This document shows positions 34,501 through 45,738 of a DNA stretch of 64,000 nt, in pieces. The stretch's first letter is position 1; the number at the start of each line of letters is the position of its first letter. The notes below the pieces were generated by a model, which worked only from the letters and a program-made list of their open reading frames with translations, had not been told where the DNA came from and made no database searches. Both the position numbers and the translations under genes were made by a program. Source of the stretch: Dicyema japonicum (Eukaryota > Dicyemida > Rhombozoa > Dicyemidae); NCBI GenBank assembly GCA_011109175.1, contig RDEW01000003.1:124001-188000 (forward strand), read 5' to 3'.

Positions 34501-35055
34501 TTGAACATTTATGGAGACTCCTTACCACTACAGATTCGTCCAACTATCCTGGGAGTGACATTAGACCCTTTGATGACATTTTCTCAACATGTGAAGAACG
34601 TTATGACAAAGGGTCTCAGGAAACTTAATATAATCAAACCACTCTTGAAGTCCAGGCCGTCACAGGAATGCGCCCTCGTCTTGTTCAATCAACTCCTAAA
34701 ACCGACGATTGAGTATGCTTGTGCCTCATGGGCCTATGGAGCTTCGATATCAAATTCACTCAAGATCAATTCCCTAATTGGCAAACTAGCACGTCTAACG
34801 AATCTACCCCCCAATGCTTGACCACGCCGCAATCAAAAATAATGGCTCCGGCTTCATCGGTCTGTGTGGCCAAGAAACAAGTCGTTTCTTCCATTCAAGG
34901 CTAGTGGCCTCAAATACACGAAATTTGGGGAAAAAACCCCCTCTTCAAACTCTAATGAAAGATGATCGTCGTCTATTTAGGAAAGCCGTGGGTACTCTGG
35001 AGGAACACAGGAGATACCTCTCGATCCTGTTGAGGCTTACCGGGATCACTTAATT

Positions 35056-35115
35056 AGTTGGTTTACTCCTACTTTTTTGGTGTTCTTTTTTCGGGGTTAT
35101 TAAATAAATAAATAC
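35056..35115 (+). repeat. LINE-A 3' tail shared with SINE-like repeats
   Basis: Begins CTTAATTAGTTGGTTTAC (just upstream of 35056) and ends CGGGGTTATTAAATAAATAA. The same tail, with TTTCTCGGTG between, ends the SINE-B copy at 45232 (minus), and a variant ends SINE-C. A shared 3' tail is the classic mark of SINEs moved by a partner LINE. Confidence 0.8.
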
Positions 35116-35124
35116 ATAAATAAT

Positions 35125-35300
35125 TGGCCAAGAGGCTGAGGTGGTGATGAAATGTCTACTATTGTGGATGAAAGCCTTTATCTTTTTTCTTCTTGTGAAC
35201 ATGAATGAGGTGACGGACCCAGAAGACATCCGAAGCTGCGCGTTCTGAACAGAGGAAGTGTCAATCTTACACAGCTCAAAATTGATAGAACTTGGAAGGC
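35125..35300 (+). repeat. SINE-A family copy
   Basis: Directly follows the LINE-A tail: AGGCTGAGGTGGTGATGAAA, GGTGACGGACCCAGAAGACA, CGTTCTGAACAGAGGAAGTG, then a diverged end. Confidence 0.75.
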
Positions 35301-35759
35301 CATCAGTCTGAAGCTGTCCGTATAGGATGTCAGAAATAAATGGTCCCAGAGAGTTACTGGACATCAACATTCACGGATAAGCACAAACTTAATGTCCACA
35401 ACCACAAAAGTCAAGCAAAACTCAATACCCCACGCTCAACACATGGAATACCCAAATCCTAGGAAACACACCCGAAGAATTAAAAGGATCTACTAATAGA
35501 AGTGTCATAAGTACCTGATCAAAATCCCAATTGTCCCGGATCCGCTGTACATTTCGGCTGCAGGTTCCACATATCTACGCTTCTTTGGATTGACGAGTGA
35601 CGCCGTCATCAGTGAATACTTCACTGTGGAACTCAAAAAAAAATCCAAGAACATTTGTTGGTTCCAATTCTAACATTAATTATCATAACTGTGCCCTTCT
35701 CTAATAAAGTGCGTGTCACGCCGGATATGTATTATGACTTTATGGTCGTGTCTCTACTT
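35301..35759. other. Repeat remnant, otherwise unassigned
   Basis: 35590-35710 resembles 53470-53620 (ATCAGTGAA, CACTGTGGA and TAACTGT blocks), so an additional low-copy repeat is probably present. No gene seen. Confidence 0.4.
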
Positions 35760-36040
35760 TTTATTAACCCAAGACTGCTAAGCCCAGCTCAAACAGTCAC
35801 AACTAATTAATCCGAGGAAGGAATCCAAGGGAGAAAGTCTACTTGTGCAGACCGAATCCATCCTCCAATAGCTTATTACAGACTTCCGCTTCTGAAGAGA
35901 GGTGGGGAAGTAGGTCCACTCTTCTATTTGCATCACACGTCCTACCGGCGCAGACATCACTTCATTCTTCGGCAGAAGAGTTTTCATAACGTAACCTTCA
36001 CCAGTAGATTTGGTCAGGGGGAAGGTGTCTCTCCTCATAG
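35760..36040 (-). repeat. SINE-C family copy
   Basis: On the minus strand it ends with TTAATTAGTTGTGACTG, GAGCTGGGCTTAGCAGTC and TTGGGTTAATAAAAAG. That tail resembles the LINE-A tail in layout. It matches 8040-8290 and 49420-49650. Confidence 0.75.
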
Positions 36041-36153
36041 TAACAGTGATGATTTAAAATAAATGACCAATATCATGTTCACTTAAACAACGTGGTAACG
36101 GATCACACAAACATCTACCATTTATTGAATTAAAATCATAATAAAAAAGAATA

Positions 36154-37223
36154 TCATTTCAGTCTCCACGTAATATCAACATCATCCGTTCGATATCTAC
36201 AATTAAGTCAAATTTACCTCTGTTTGATGAATGTCTCTGATAATTCAGTTTCCCCCGACGACAAATATTGCATTATTCCAGCTCGAGCAATCATGGCTCC
36301 ATTATCAATACAAAATGACTCGTCTGTGGCAAATAACTCAGCCCCCCTTTCCTGAGCCATAATATTGAGCATTTCATGGAGCCTTTCATTGCATCCAACA
36401 CCTCCACAGACAAGAACCTGGTTTGAATTACAGTTGGTCATGGCTCTCTCCGTTATTTCGACGAGCATTGCAAACACACACTCTTGCAGAGAAAAGCATA
36501 AATCTGCCACGGAATATTCCTCAAGATATGAATCCACCTTCGCCTCCAAATGAGAGAGAAGTCCAGAGAAGGAGACGTCCATTCCCTTCACACAGTAGGG
36601 CAACAATATAAAGGATTCCCCACTAAAATTAAACCCCCAAGCTAAACTTTTTTGCCAGCTGTTCAATGTTGTATCCAGGACTGGGGTCGTTTGAGATCAA
36701 AATAACAAAAATTGCTACCTTTACTATTCTAGCAAACCTATCCAGACAGTTTCCAACGGCAATATCAATCGTCTCCCCAAAAATGTGGTACCGTCCCTCT
36801 CTGTAGGCTATAACCTGAGTGTTCCCCCCAGAAACGTAAAGAATCGTGGGATTGTCCGCACCTGTGACCATTCGTGCCATCTCTATGTGGCCAATACAGT
36901 GATTGACTGCAATAATGGGGACATTCCATAATTGGGCCAAAGTCCTACTCACAACAGCCACAAGGGAGAGAGGAGCCCCCATCCCTGGACCTCGAGTGAA
37001 ACAGATTATGTCGACGTCTTTTGAGTTATGTTTGGCCTCATTCATAGCTTCTTCCAAAAGCGATAAAATTTGACCTTGTGATGTGTTGCCACTATTCGTG
37101 GTTGAAATCCTTCACCGACTGGAGCACAGTAAGTTCTCCGTGGATTAGCTAAAACCACGTTATCTCTGAGTATGCCATTCCAAGTTTGTTGCGCTTCCTT
37201 CGAATCCAATTGCAAACCACCAT
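36154..37223 (-). CDS. OSGEP: KAE1/OSGEP, tRNA t6A synthesis (KEOPS subunit)
   Basis: Catalytic subunit of the KEOPS complex, which adds threonylcarbamoyl to A37 of ANN-decoding tRNAs. Landmarks on the minus strand: GFEGSA (N-terminus), [53 protein letters not shown] (metal-binding His), [93 protein letters not shown]. The last exon adds [13 protein letters not shown] after a 21-nt intron (36197-36217). Another intron of 25 nt is at 36623-36647. A 21-nt insertion at 36698-36718 looks like an intron lacking its final AG. The first 50 codons show three to four one-base losses, mostly in homopolymers. Full-length relative to animal OSGEP. Confidence 0.93.
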
Positions 37224-37319
37224 CGAGAATTTTTTTTTTAAATTTATTTATTATTAAAATATTGTCTTTATTTTAAAAATTATTTTTGTTTGAAATTTTT
37301 CTGTTATTATTATTAAGGC
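37224..37319. other. Short AT-rich spacer
   Basis: Upstream region of KAE1, poly-A/T. It separates the gene from the LINE-B insertion. Confidence 0.4.
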
Positions 37320-37872
37320 ACTTTCACGAAAGCCATAATGTTTATCACCCCGCATGTGCAACACTCTTAGAAACAATATTTAGCGTTAATCTCTTCCATC
37401 CTTTTCTGTCGAATGCTAGTGATCTCAATTCGTCCGGTCGTCCCCGTCTTTAGATTTTTTCTCACACGATTTAGATCTTCGTTTAATGCAATCGGAAGTG
37501 TCGATCTAGGTCATCCGCGAAGGGTTTGTCGCAACTGTCAAAATAATCTTCCATCGCTTTGTTAGCGGTGCGTCCGGGTTTATTCTTAATACATGTCCAA
37601 TAGCCTCCACCGGGGATCTATCACATCCTTGCTGATACGAACACTACAATTGTTATAAATACCACTGGTTGATCTTCTACGTGGCTACTCGATTTTGAGT
37701 AAGCTTCTTAGTTGCCTTCTGTGGAACGAATCCAGTTTCAATAGTTCGTTGAAAGACTTCCCAGGTCCCAGCGTTGTACATTAGGATCGGTTTCACAAAG
37801 GCGTTGTAAAGCCTGCATCTGATGTTAATTCAAAGTCCTTTGGCTCTTAGCCATCCTTTCCTCACTTTAGCC

Positions 37873-39397
37873 CAGAGGTTGTCAAACGGTGTGCCCGCGG
37901 CACACTTAGTGTGCCGCGAGACAATTTCTAGTGTGCCGCCTGCCAAATACAAATTTGAATAAATTTATATACATTTTTTGACCTAATTAATTTAAAAAGA
38001 TAAATAAATTAAAATAATCATTTTTTTTATTATATATTAAATGACATTTACATTGGTTAACCATTATTTAATAATTTTTTAATAACGTGCGCATCAACGT
38101 GGTTATGGGTAAATCAGTTGTCGTTATTATAAAGATTCTTATTTGTCATTTGGATTTATATGCAAAGATAAAAATAAACTACCTCAATGTCTAATTTGTA
38201 TGGATTTTTGGCAAATGATGCTATGGTTCCTAGCAAACTAAAGAGACATTTTACTTCCAAGCATCCGGATTATTCCGAAAAATCTGTGGATTATTTTATC
38301 CATTTGAAAAAACAACACAAGTATTATTTAGTTTTTACTATGAATCGTAGATCTAGTCAAATGATGTTCAGTGAAATTTTTGTAAACACAAAGGAATCAT
38401 TGAAATGTTCATACCTGATCTCAGAATTGATAGCAAAACAACTAAAACCTCACACTATTGGCGAAAACTTGATAATCCCTGCTTGTCGTATTATTGCTCG
38501 GACAATGTTTGGTCATAAATATGAACAAAAAATAATGAAGATACCTTTGTCAGATAACACTGTTTCTCGTCGGATTTGTGCTTTGTTGGAGAATATTGCA
38601 AGTATGCAAGGAGGTTCTGAGACTATTTTATCGTTGACGGACAAATTAAATTCTTTGAAAATGAAAATCAGTTTTGGAGAAAAAGGGTTTTAGATGGCGA
38701 TTATACTATGTTTCCTAATACGAATGGTTTATTTTATATTTTAATTATAATAAGGATATAATGGTGAATCGATACAGGGACTGATTAATGAATATTTAAT
38801 AATTTTGGAAAACAAAATGGATGCTTATTTTCCAGACTTAGAAATTGAAAAATTCGATTGGGTTATTATTTTTTAAATATTTTTTAGATACGAAATCCTT
38901 TTCTTGTGTCAGAATCAAAACACTTATCTGTTAAAGAAAATGAAGAACTTATTGCACACTGTTTAATGATCGATCTTTAAAATTAATGATGACGGAGTTA
39001 GACATTGGAGAATTCTGGATATATATTCGAAACATATATCCCAGTTTATCAAAACAAGCACTGACCATAATTTTACAGTTCTCAACGACCTATTTATGCG
39101 AAACAGGTTTTTTCTACGCTGCATAATATGAAATATAACAAACGTGAAAGTTTGAAACATTGATGCTGAAATGCGGGTGGCTTTGTCAACCATTCGACCT
39201 GATATTGATGTTATTCGACCTGATAAAAACAATAATAATTAAGATTTTATTTTTATTATTAATAAAAATTTGGGGATTAAATTCTCAATTTTTGTACTTA
39301 GTTTTACACATCTTAAAAATTTAATTTTTTTAATGTGTGCCGTGGATTATTTTTTTACAATTAGTGTGCCGCGGGAATTATTTTTTGAAAAGCTCTG
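37873..39397 (+). mobile_element. hAT DNA transposon nested in LINE-B
   Basis: The left end is CAGAGGTTGTCAAACGGTGT and the right end, complemented, is CAGAGCTTTTCAAA, giving imperfect terminal repeats. Both ends also carry CCCGCGGCACACT and GTGTGCCGCG blocks. The flanks are CTTTAGCC (37865-37872) and CTTAGCCA (39398 on), an 8-bp target duplication with one T missing. Removing the element restores LINE-B colinearity with 3990-4075. The transposase inside is degraded. Confidence 0.88.
38187..39235 (+). pseudogene. hAT transposase, ZBED5-like lineage (broken)
   Basis: The frame at 38187-38693 starts SNLYGFLANDAMVPSKLKRH and FTSKHPDY, the end of a BED-type zinc finger. It continues with LISELIAKQLKPHTIGENLI and IPLSDNTVSRRICAL, typical of the ZBED5/SCAND3 lineage. 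After stops, 38990-39130 encodes LDIGEFWIYIRNIYPSLSKQ and FSTTYLCETGF, the hAT dimerisation block. The DDE catalytic core between them is largely missing. Non-autonomous relic. Confidence 0.85.
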
Positions 39398-41530
39398 CTT
39401 AGCCATTGTCGCATTTGCCAGTGTTTTCCTTCTTAGTATATCTTCAGCGTCTCCTAGTAGAGAGCCGAGCTTATTAGTACATCTCCATCTTCCATGAGTA
39501 ATATCATCTTCTCTTTTGATTTCAGTTTTGTTTACATTTACGCTGAGAAACCATTTCTCAAGCTCCGCAGGTGCATTTTCTAGTAGGTGTTGGAGTGCGG
39601 TCGCGTCCCGTGATACGAAATTCTTCTATGTCTCCTATATAGAATTTACGGAGATCGCGGAATACAGATTCAAGGTATATGGTTAATAGTAAAGGGGAGA
39701 AGGAATCACCCTGGGGTGTCCCAATCGTTGTTTTGAAAGTGTGGGAAGTTGCTCCTTCTGTCCTCACAGATAGTCTTCTGTTTGCAAGTAGTAGTCTAAT
39801 TATCCTAACCGACGATTCATCCAATATTTGCTCAAACACATTCATCAGTTCCTGTCTGTTTATTGAGTCAAAAGCTCTGGAGAGATCTATTCCCAACACG
39901 GTCGTTGCGCTCTTGAATCTTTGGTGCGTTGCACAGCACCATCTATGGCTCCATACTATGTCCGTCGTACACCCCTTCTCGGAACCAACTTTGACTTGAT
40001 GTTAAGTATAGATCGCCACACCCTTTATCCGGCTTAGTGCAATGTTTGCCAGAACCTTGCGTATCCGAGTTCAAAGTATATCGGGCGGAGATTTTCTACT
40101 GGTCATTTTGCTTTGTTCGGTTTTTGTATGAGTATTAATAATCATTTTCAAGTCCTGAATCGGTATTAGTTTCAAAGATGTCATTTAGGGTTTTTGCAAT
40201 TGTTCTAAGTTTTTTTGGCCCATATTTTAAGCTCAGGCTTATGTTGTCTGGCCCAGCACTCTTGTTTTCTTCATTTATTTAGCTAATTCACTCTTCTACT
40301 GTGATTGGATTTTTAGCGCCTGTTCTTCCTTGGAAAGGGGGAAATTCCTCATTTCTTATTCAACATTTCAAAATGACGTGCAATTAATTCGGCTTTTTAT
40401 TCTGGGTTACCTACGAATTTTCCATTTTTGTCTTTGATGTGAAAGGTGTTTTGTCCTTTCTTTGTCCGCAGCAGCCGCAAAGCCGCATACATCTTGAATT
40501 GTCTTTTAGGCATTCCACATCTTTTATAGGTATGTAATAATTTTTCGTGAATGTTGTCTGTTCATCTTTTTGATTTTTATTTTAATTCTTTGTTGGATTT
40601 TAAGCTCTTTTTTTACTCTCGTCTGACTTGTTTGCCGCTTTTAGCCTTAGCTCTCTGCAATGCTTTGCCATATCTGGCACGTTCGGGTGGTGATTTAATT
40701 TTAGAGCGTAATGATTTCGAACTCCAAAACATATATCAGCCGACTTGGAGATTACCTGCTTTGTTTGATTCCACAGAGTTCGTACTGATGATTCCGGTAC
40801 GGTTTTCTTCATGAGAGTCTCTATTTGTTCGTGAATTTAGCACTACAGGTGGGCTCTAACCACAATTTTTCTGTCTGAAAGTATATATCGGGTCTTTGTC
40901 TCGCCTTGTTCGCGTTTTCAATATATTTGTTCTCAGTCAAGTGCTTTTTTACAGAAAGTTCTGCAATAACGATCCTATGGTCGCTGTCAGTTGTTGTCCC
41001 CTGGTAGGAACGTGCATCATTTATCAGGTGTTTATCAGACTTTCGGCAGATAATGTAGTCGATTTGATTTTATATATTCTCTCCGACAGAGTCATGTCGT
41101 CTTGTGGCGACCTGAGTGCGTGAAGGCCGTGTTGCACAGGAATAGGCTATTTGCCTCGCAGAAGTTCCCAGAGAGGCTCCAGATGCATTTCTCCTTCCGC
41201 GCCCGTGTCTTCTAATAGAGGATTCTTCGGGTCCTATTCGCATTCCGGCCTTTGCGTTCATATCTCCCACAACAAAGACAAGGGACGAGGACGAATTATT
41301 TTCTGTTATGAGAGTTATTTATGCATGAAAACTGCACTTCGGCTTTACCGCTTTGCTTTTTCTAGCCTCAAGACAACCACAAGAGGGGCTCTTCATCTCT
41401 TTTTCTGGTCCACCTTAGAGTTCTGCGTTGCACCAAATAGACCTGACAGATGTCTGGGCGTTAGCTCTGGTAGTTACTTTCCTCTTAACCTCCAGTATCT
41501 TTCACTTGAAAGGACTGGGGGTAAATAAAT

Positions 41531-41894
41531 GAAAACAGCACTTTCACGAGACCCTTAATACTTATAGCTCGCCGTGGGCAGGACGTACACTTTATTTTAG
41601 AGTGAAGAACAGCCATGCTAACCAATCGTTAAAGAGAGCCGAGGTATGTTCTTTTTTTCTCTTGGTTTCGTGTGAGTCCCAGTTGACAATCCGATTCCGA
41701 AGTGGGGTATTCACCGATGGGGGCATCAATCGTCATGCCAAGAAGCATTGTATGTGTGGACCTTTAGTCGGAATGGACAGGAACGAAATTCGAATGGGAA
41801 ACAGTTCTTATGCGTGAATCAGTGTGAGGTAGCTTTGGTTAGCATTTCTTAATATAACAACTGTTTCTGAGCTAGTTTCCCCCCACTGGCTATT
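41531..41894. other. Nothing recognised
   Basis: No gene or clear repeat. The frame at 41602-41817 is unsupported. Confidence 0.3.
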
Positions 41895-42040
41895 TGATCA
41901 AAGATTTTCTCTTTCCCTTTCTGTTCCTTATTTCTTTCGTTCCGTTTAATAGCATCATGGATCCACCTGTCTCAGGTGATGCCCAGTGGCATGATGCCAC
42001 GAGAAAGGATAATTTGTTTTCCCCCGCTCCATAGGTATCT
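41895..42040 (+). repeat. SINE-B fragment
   Basis: Contains CATGGATCCACCTGTCTCAG, GTGATGCCCAGTGGCATGA and AGGATAATTTG, the middle of the longer SINE-B subfamily seen at 43960, 45232 and 62270. Confidence 0.65.
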
Positions 42041-42894
42041 GTGACAAATTGTTCCGGGGTGTTATCAACCTCATTATAGTGAGGAATGTCAGTGAAATGA
42101 CAAACAAGACACCTTTCCTAAAAATCGGGACGGGGTTTAAGTGGGATCTTAATATTTTGACGAACCACATTTTATTAAAAAAACCCAAAAAATTAAAACA
42201 AGTTAGTTCACTAATTTACCCGTTGAGTCACTTACAGTAACACAATTATTACCTTCGGAAAGAGTCATATTGAAATCTAAAAGATATAATTAAGTTATGG
42301 CTGTGACATTGATGCTTCTTAACCTTTCTTTAGAATAACAAAAAAAACACCTTCGATAATTCGAATCATTTTTTCTAGGCATTAAACTGATGGAATACCC
42401 AATTCTAGATTAATTTGCGATTTGTTAAAATTGTCCCTTCCAAAAATCAGTGAGAAGCATGTACCCAACAAGATCAGTTTGATGAACATTTTACTGAACC
42501 TGATGGAGTCTATTTATATTAGAAAATTAGCATAATACACAGAAACGATTTTTGAAAAAAAACTCTTATGACTTTTCCAACTCCTTTGCTCATTCAATAA
42601 GGAATTCTCACGACTAGGCGTTATTCTATACCCTGGTTCTAGGTAGTTATGCAAAAACCATTAAGAAATGACCCACGATAAACACTGTATACCCGATAAG
42701 AATGCCCACGTTTTAACAAAAATCTGAAACATTTGTTTACGAACATGAAATAGAGAAACGTCTAAATAATGAAACCCCTGTGGATTTTGCTTAGTTATGA
42801 TTGGTAGAGGAGGTTGTACTTGGATAGGAAACTATTTGCCAAAACCAGGAAACATGACAAATCTATGAATATAATTCACGAGGGCGTATATGTA
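42041..42894. other. Nothing recognised
   Basis: AT-rich and without supported frames or repeats. Confidence 0.3.
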
Positions 42895-43085
42895 TAATTT
42901 TATTTATTAACTTTGGGAACCACAAGAAGAAAGACAAGAGTTGTCATCTAACACGTAATCCCTGTCTTCATGTCTAGTTTTCTCATACGGTTTGCGTGGA
43001 ATCCTGGATTAACCCCCATAGAGGTAAAGGTCTTTTCTCACTTATTTGACAGGCTTCTAATCTGACTTCCGGTTTAACCTCTCGT
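42895..43085 (-). repeat. LINE/SINE 3' tail remnant
   Basis: Starts with TTTATTTATTAACTTTGGGA and continues to an AAGAAGAAAGACAAGAG block, the complement of the LINE-A-type tail. The body upstream of the tail is too diverged to assign. Confidence 0.5.
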
Positions 43086-43090
43086 ATGGT

Positions 43091-43830
43091 TGACCATGCA
43101 CATTGATCTATGTCTAGTTCACAGTCAAGTCCAGAACCCGTGAGCAACTAGGACCTCTATTATTTTCCTTGAGAATCAACTCCCCCGCCTCCTTAATAGG
43201 AGTATTGCTTAATGTCTGAGATCTATGCGATGTCAATGTTAGAGGAGACTGAGAAACTGTGATGACCAAGGTCAATTCCATCTTCTCCCCCTTCTCAAAA
43301 CCCGAACTAGAGTCAAATCCTTTCAAATTTGAGATCATAAACATGACTTTTCGCGATATCTACCAACGATATCTGTTTTTCCCTGGAATATCAACAATGG
43401 GCAAGACACTATTTGCTGACTCCGCTCTATTCCACTCAAAAATCTCAACTTTCCTACCAACAAAGAATAACTCAGCACTGTTTTTTTTACGCACAATCTC
43501 ACTCTTCTTGATACCCATACTTTTTCCTATGGGACTTTCACCTTACTCAGCGCATTTTTTTCTCGCTACGGACAACCCCGTTTTAAAAAGATGAACCTCT
43601 TGATGGTTGATGTTAAAAAATTTGCCAAAAATTTTGACACATTGGGAATTTCTGAATGGAAAAAAGAAATGTGCTTAATTTGTGGTGGAGAGCACAATAT
43701 GAACTCTCGCTTGGTTAAAGACAGTGAAAGGACATGTATTAATTGCGGGACGGTTGATCATTTTGCGTGTTACGGTGGTTTCTCTTCAACGAAGGCTGCT
43801 CTGGAGACAGAAACACGAAAGACATAAATA
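43091..43830 (+). CDS. Candidate gene with Cys-rich zinc-binding C-terminus
   Basis: The best-supported part is 43561-43827. It reads FFSRYGQPRFKKMNLLMVDV continuously into MCLICGGEHNMNSRL and TCINCGTVDHFACYG. The pattern C-x2-C-x16-C-x2-C-x4-H-x2-C could bind one or two zinc ions, as in a RING or ribbon finger. Upstream an ATG near 43113 (MSSSQSSPEPVSN) could start the gene, but I could not join the pieces with convincing introns. SLX1-type RING domains were considered and not supported, as no GIY-YIG domain is visible. The stop is at 43825. Confidence 0.35.
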
Positions 43831-43959
43831 AGATGGTGTTTCTACCTGTTAAGTGAGTCAAAGCTGACGTTGATCAAAGTTCCAGTTTTTTTTGGAGAGC
43901 ACGTGCCAGCACACGTGGCAATCAAGCTCCAGCTTCGGATACACTGAGAAAGTAAAGTA

Positions 43960-44235
43960 AATAACTAGTTATCCAGTTTCCACTTCTACAGAAACAGAGT
44001 CCATCCGGAATAAGCATAAAAAAGACGTCCATAATTGCAGTTGTGGAAACCTCTCCAGTGGAGTGGGGGAGAGCAAATGATTTTTTTTCGTGCCAGCCAA
44101 ACACTGGGCGTCACTTAGACAGGTGGATCACATGACGCTATTCTAATAGAAAAAGAAAGAGAGGAACAGATAAACGAACAGAAAGCTTCAACCAATTAGC
44201 TACGCAGCACCACATGGGGCCACGGGAGATACGTC
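43960..44235 (-). repeat. SINE-B, long subfamily
   Basis: Very similar to 45232-45545: CAGTTTCCACTTCTACAGAA, AGACGTCCAT, TCTCCAGTGGAGTGG, ACACTGGGCGTCACTTAGAC, GTGGATCACATGACGC, and the head GCACCACATGGGGCCACG on the minus strand. Its 3' tail is shortened. Confidence 0.85.
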
Positions 44236-44559
44236 TCGATTGCATTCCCAATTTCATTGATTGCTCCTTTACCTATTTTTCTAACCGCTCCAGAAGTTTA
44301 GAAGGTGATTAATATGAAGCGATCCCCAAGGGCTGAGTATTTCTTCAATTTCTTTGTTCAGCAGAATCGGCATTTGAGTAGATTCGTAATACTTTTTCTC
44401 AATCATTTTACATGTATCTGCCTCATGGGTCCACTACCATTCTTGAAGTTGCCAAAATTATTTATTTTCACTTATTCCAATCACATTCCTAATCTCTGGA
44501 GCGGTTAAGAGAATGGATTAAGGAGTCGTCAACAAAATTGGGAGTGCTATTTCGGCACA
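44236..44559. other. Nothing recognised
   Basis: The frame at 44305-44508 is not supported by family motifs. Confidence 0.3.
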
Positions 44560-44770
44560 ACTAAGAGACACTTGCGAAGGTAGATGACTTTCACACTACC
44601 GTGGTAAGGTCATCGTCCGTGTTATAATTTTCATGATGATAAAAATCGCGTCTTTTCTCATGAACATGGACAAAGTAACGAACTCAAGAAACATCGGAAA
44701 TTCCAAGTTAACAAAGGTATCAGATGAGCGAGGACCCAGATTCGAATGTACTCCCAACATTTACCAACTT
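44560..44770 (+). repeat. SINE-A family copy
   Basis: Diverged copy: TCATGAACATGGACAAAGTA, TCAAGAAACATCGGAAAT, AGGACCCAGATTCGAATG. Confidence 0.6.
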
Positions 44771-45231
44771 TGAAGAACAAAATTCTAGTAACCTCAAAAT
44801 GCTCCGTTAACAGAGATTTCATTAATATGGCGGCTAAGCATAATAATTAGCCATTGATGTAATGAGTGACAAATTCTGACGCTATTGAGGTGACGCAGTA
44901 GAACAGTGGCTCTTAACGGGGGCGCAGCGCTGGAACATAATAGGGGGCGCTGGAATTTTAATTTTTTAGTACGAGGTTTTCCATCCTAAGAAACTTGATG
45001 CAGATGTTAATTAGTTTTTCGTTTGACATATAATTATGAAAACTGTCTTATGATTAATCAAATATTTAGAAAATTCGAAGATGCTTGAAAAAACCTATTA
45101 GCATCATACAAAATATCGCAATTGATAGTAAAATCAAGAAAACCTCATACTATTGAAGAGTCCTTAATATAACTGTCAAAGAAATATTTGATTTAATGGT
45201 TGATTGTGATCAAATAAGTTAATTATTATTA

Positions 45232-45545
45232 TTTATTAACCCCGGATACACCGAGAAAGAAGTTAAAGTAACCAACTAATTAAGTGTATCCAGTTTCCAC
45301 TTCTACAGAAACAGAGTCCATCAGCATAAAGGGTAAGACGTCCATTACATGCAGTTGTGGAAACCCCTCCAGTGGAGTGGGCAAGAGTAAATGATCCTTT
45401 TTTATGCCTGCCTGGCACTGGGCGTTACCTAGACAAGTGGATCACATGACGCCACTCTATTAGGAAGAGAGAGGAGGAACAGACAAGCGAACAGAAAAAT
45501 TAAATCAATTAACCACGCAGCACCAGATGGCGCCACGCGGCAAAA
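45232..45545 (-). repeat. SINE-B, full long-subfamily copy nested in hAT
   Basis: The clearest full copy (about 315 bp). On the minus strand it runs from GCCGCGTGGCGCCATCTGGT, GCTGCGTGGTTAATTGA (A-box-like) through GATCCACTTGTCTAGG and ACGCCCAGTGCCAGGCAGGC. It ends in CTTAATTAGTTGGTTACTTT, TTTCTCGGTGTATCCGGGGT and TAATAAATAATAATAA, the LINE-A-type tail. Confidence 0.9.
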
Positions 45546-45555
45546 TAGAAATGAC

Positions 45556-45738
45556 CCTCTGAGCAATAGTTCTGTCTCCTCCAGAATTGATAAGTTAATT
45601 AATTCCTCTGAGCAATAGTTCTGTCTCCTCCAGAATTGATAAGTTAATTAATTCCTCTGAGCAATAGTTCTGTCTCTCCAGAATTGATAAGTTAATTAAT
45701 TCCTCTGAGCAATAGTTCTGTCTCCTCCAGAATTGATG
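45556..45738. repeat. Tandem repeat, 49-bp unit, 3.7 copies
   Basis: Units start with CCTCTGAGCAATAGTTCTGT at 45556, 45605, 45654 and 45702. The third is 48 bp, having lost one C in CTCCTCC. The array abuts the SINE-B head inside the hAT element. Confidence 0.97.

Larger units (their letters stand above)
32150..35115 (+). mobile_element. LINE-A, near-complete non-LTR retrotransposon with 2A-like peptide
   Basis: The most complete LINE in the window. In order: a leader frame (32177-32389) ending in a 2A-like motif; an AP endonuclease from about 32365 to 33035; a linker; RT from about 33640 to 34450; a C-terminal domain to 35052; and a 3' tail at 35040-35113 ending in repeated TAAA units. Frame breaks at about 32355, 32415, 33225, 33745, 33955, 34205 and 34497 mean it is not intact as assembled; some may be sequencing errors. 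A 5'-truncated sister copy is at 29870. Group: Jockey-like by RT motifs (GVPQGSPLS, YADDIIIAS); family name not assigned. Confidence 0.9.
37320..41530 (-). mobile_element. LINE-B, interrupted by a hAT element
   Basis: Minus-strand AP-endonuclease LINE in two pieces (37320-37872 and 39398-41530). From its 5' end: MGDMNAKAGMRIGPEESS (41270, endonuclease GDxNAK motif), then in other frames KSIDYIICRKSDKHLIND and TDSDHRIVIAEL (SDHR catalytic motif, about 41000). RT at 39558-39899 reads MLGIDLSRAFDSINRQELMN (motif A), RIIRLLLANRRLSVRTEG and TTIGTPQGDSFSPLLLTIYL. The C-terminal region lies left of the hAT. Other fragments are at 3590-4660 and 58150-58405. Stops and frameshifts throughout. Confidence 0.85.

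Noticed and set aside
36365-36611. Plus-strand frames opposite KAE1
   Set aside because: Antisense shadows of a strongly conserved gene.
43091-43830. SLX1 structure-specific nuclease
   Set aside because: Only a loose RING-like Cys pattern; no GIY-YIG domain could be read upstream.
45556-45738. CRISPR array
   Set aside because: Units are contiguous 49-bp tandem repeats with no unique spacers, inside a eukaryotic hAT transposon.
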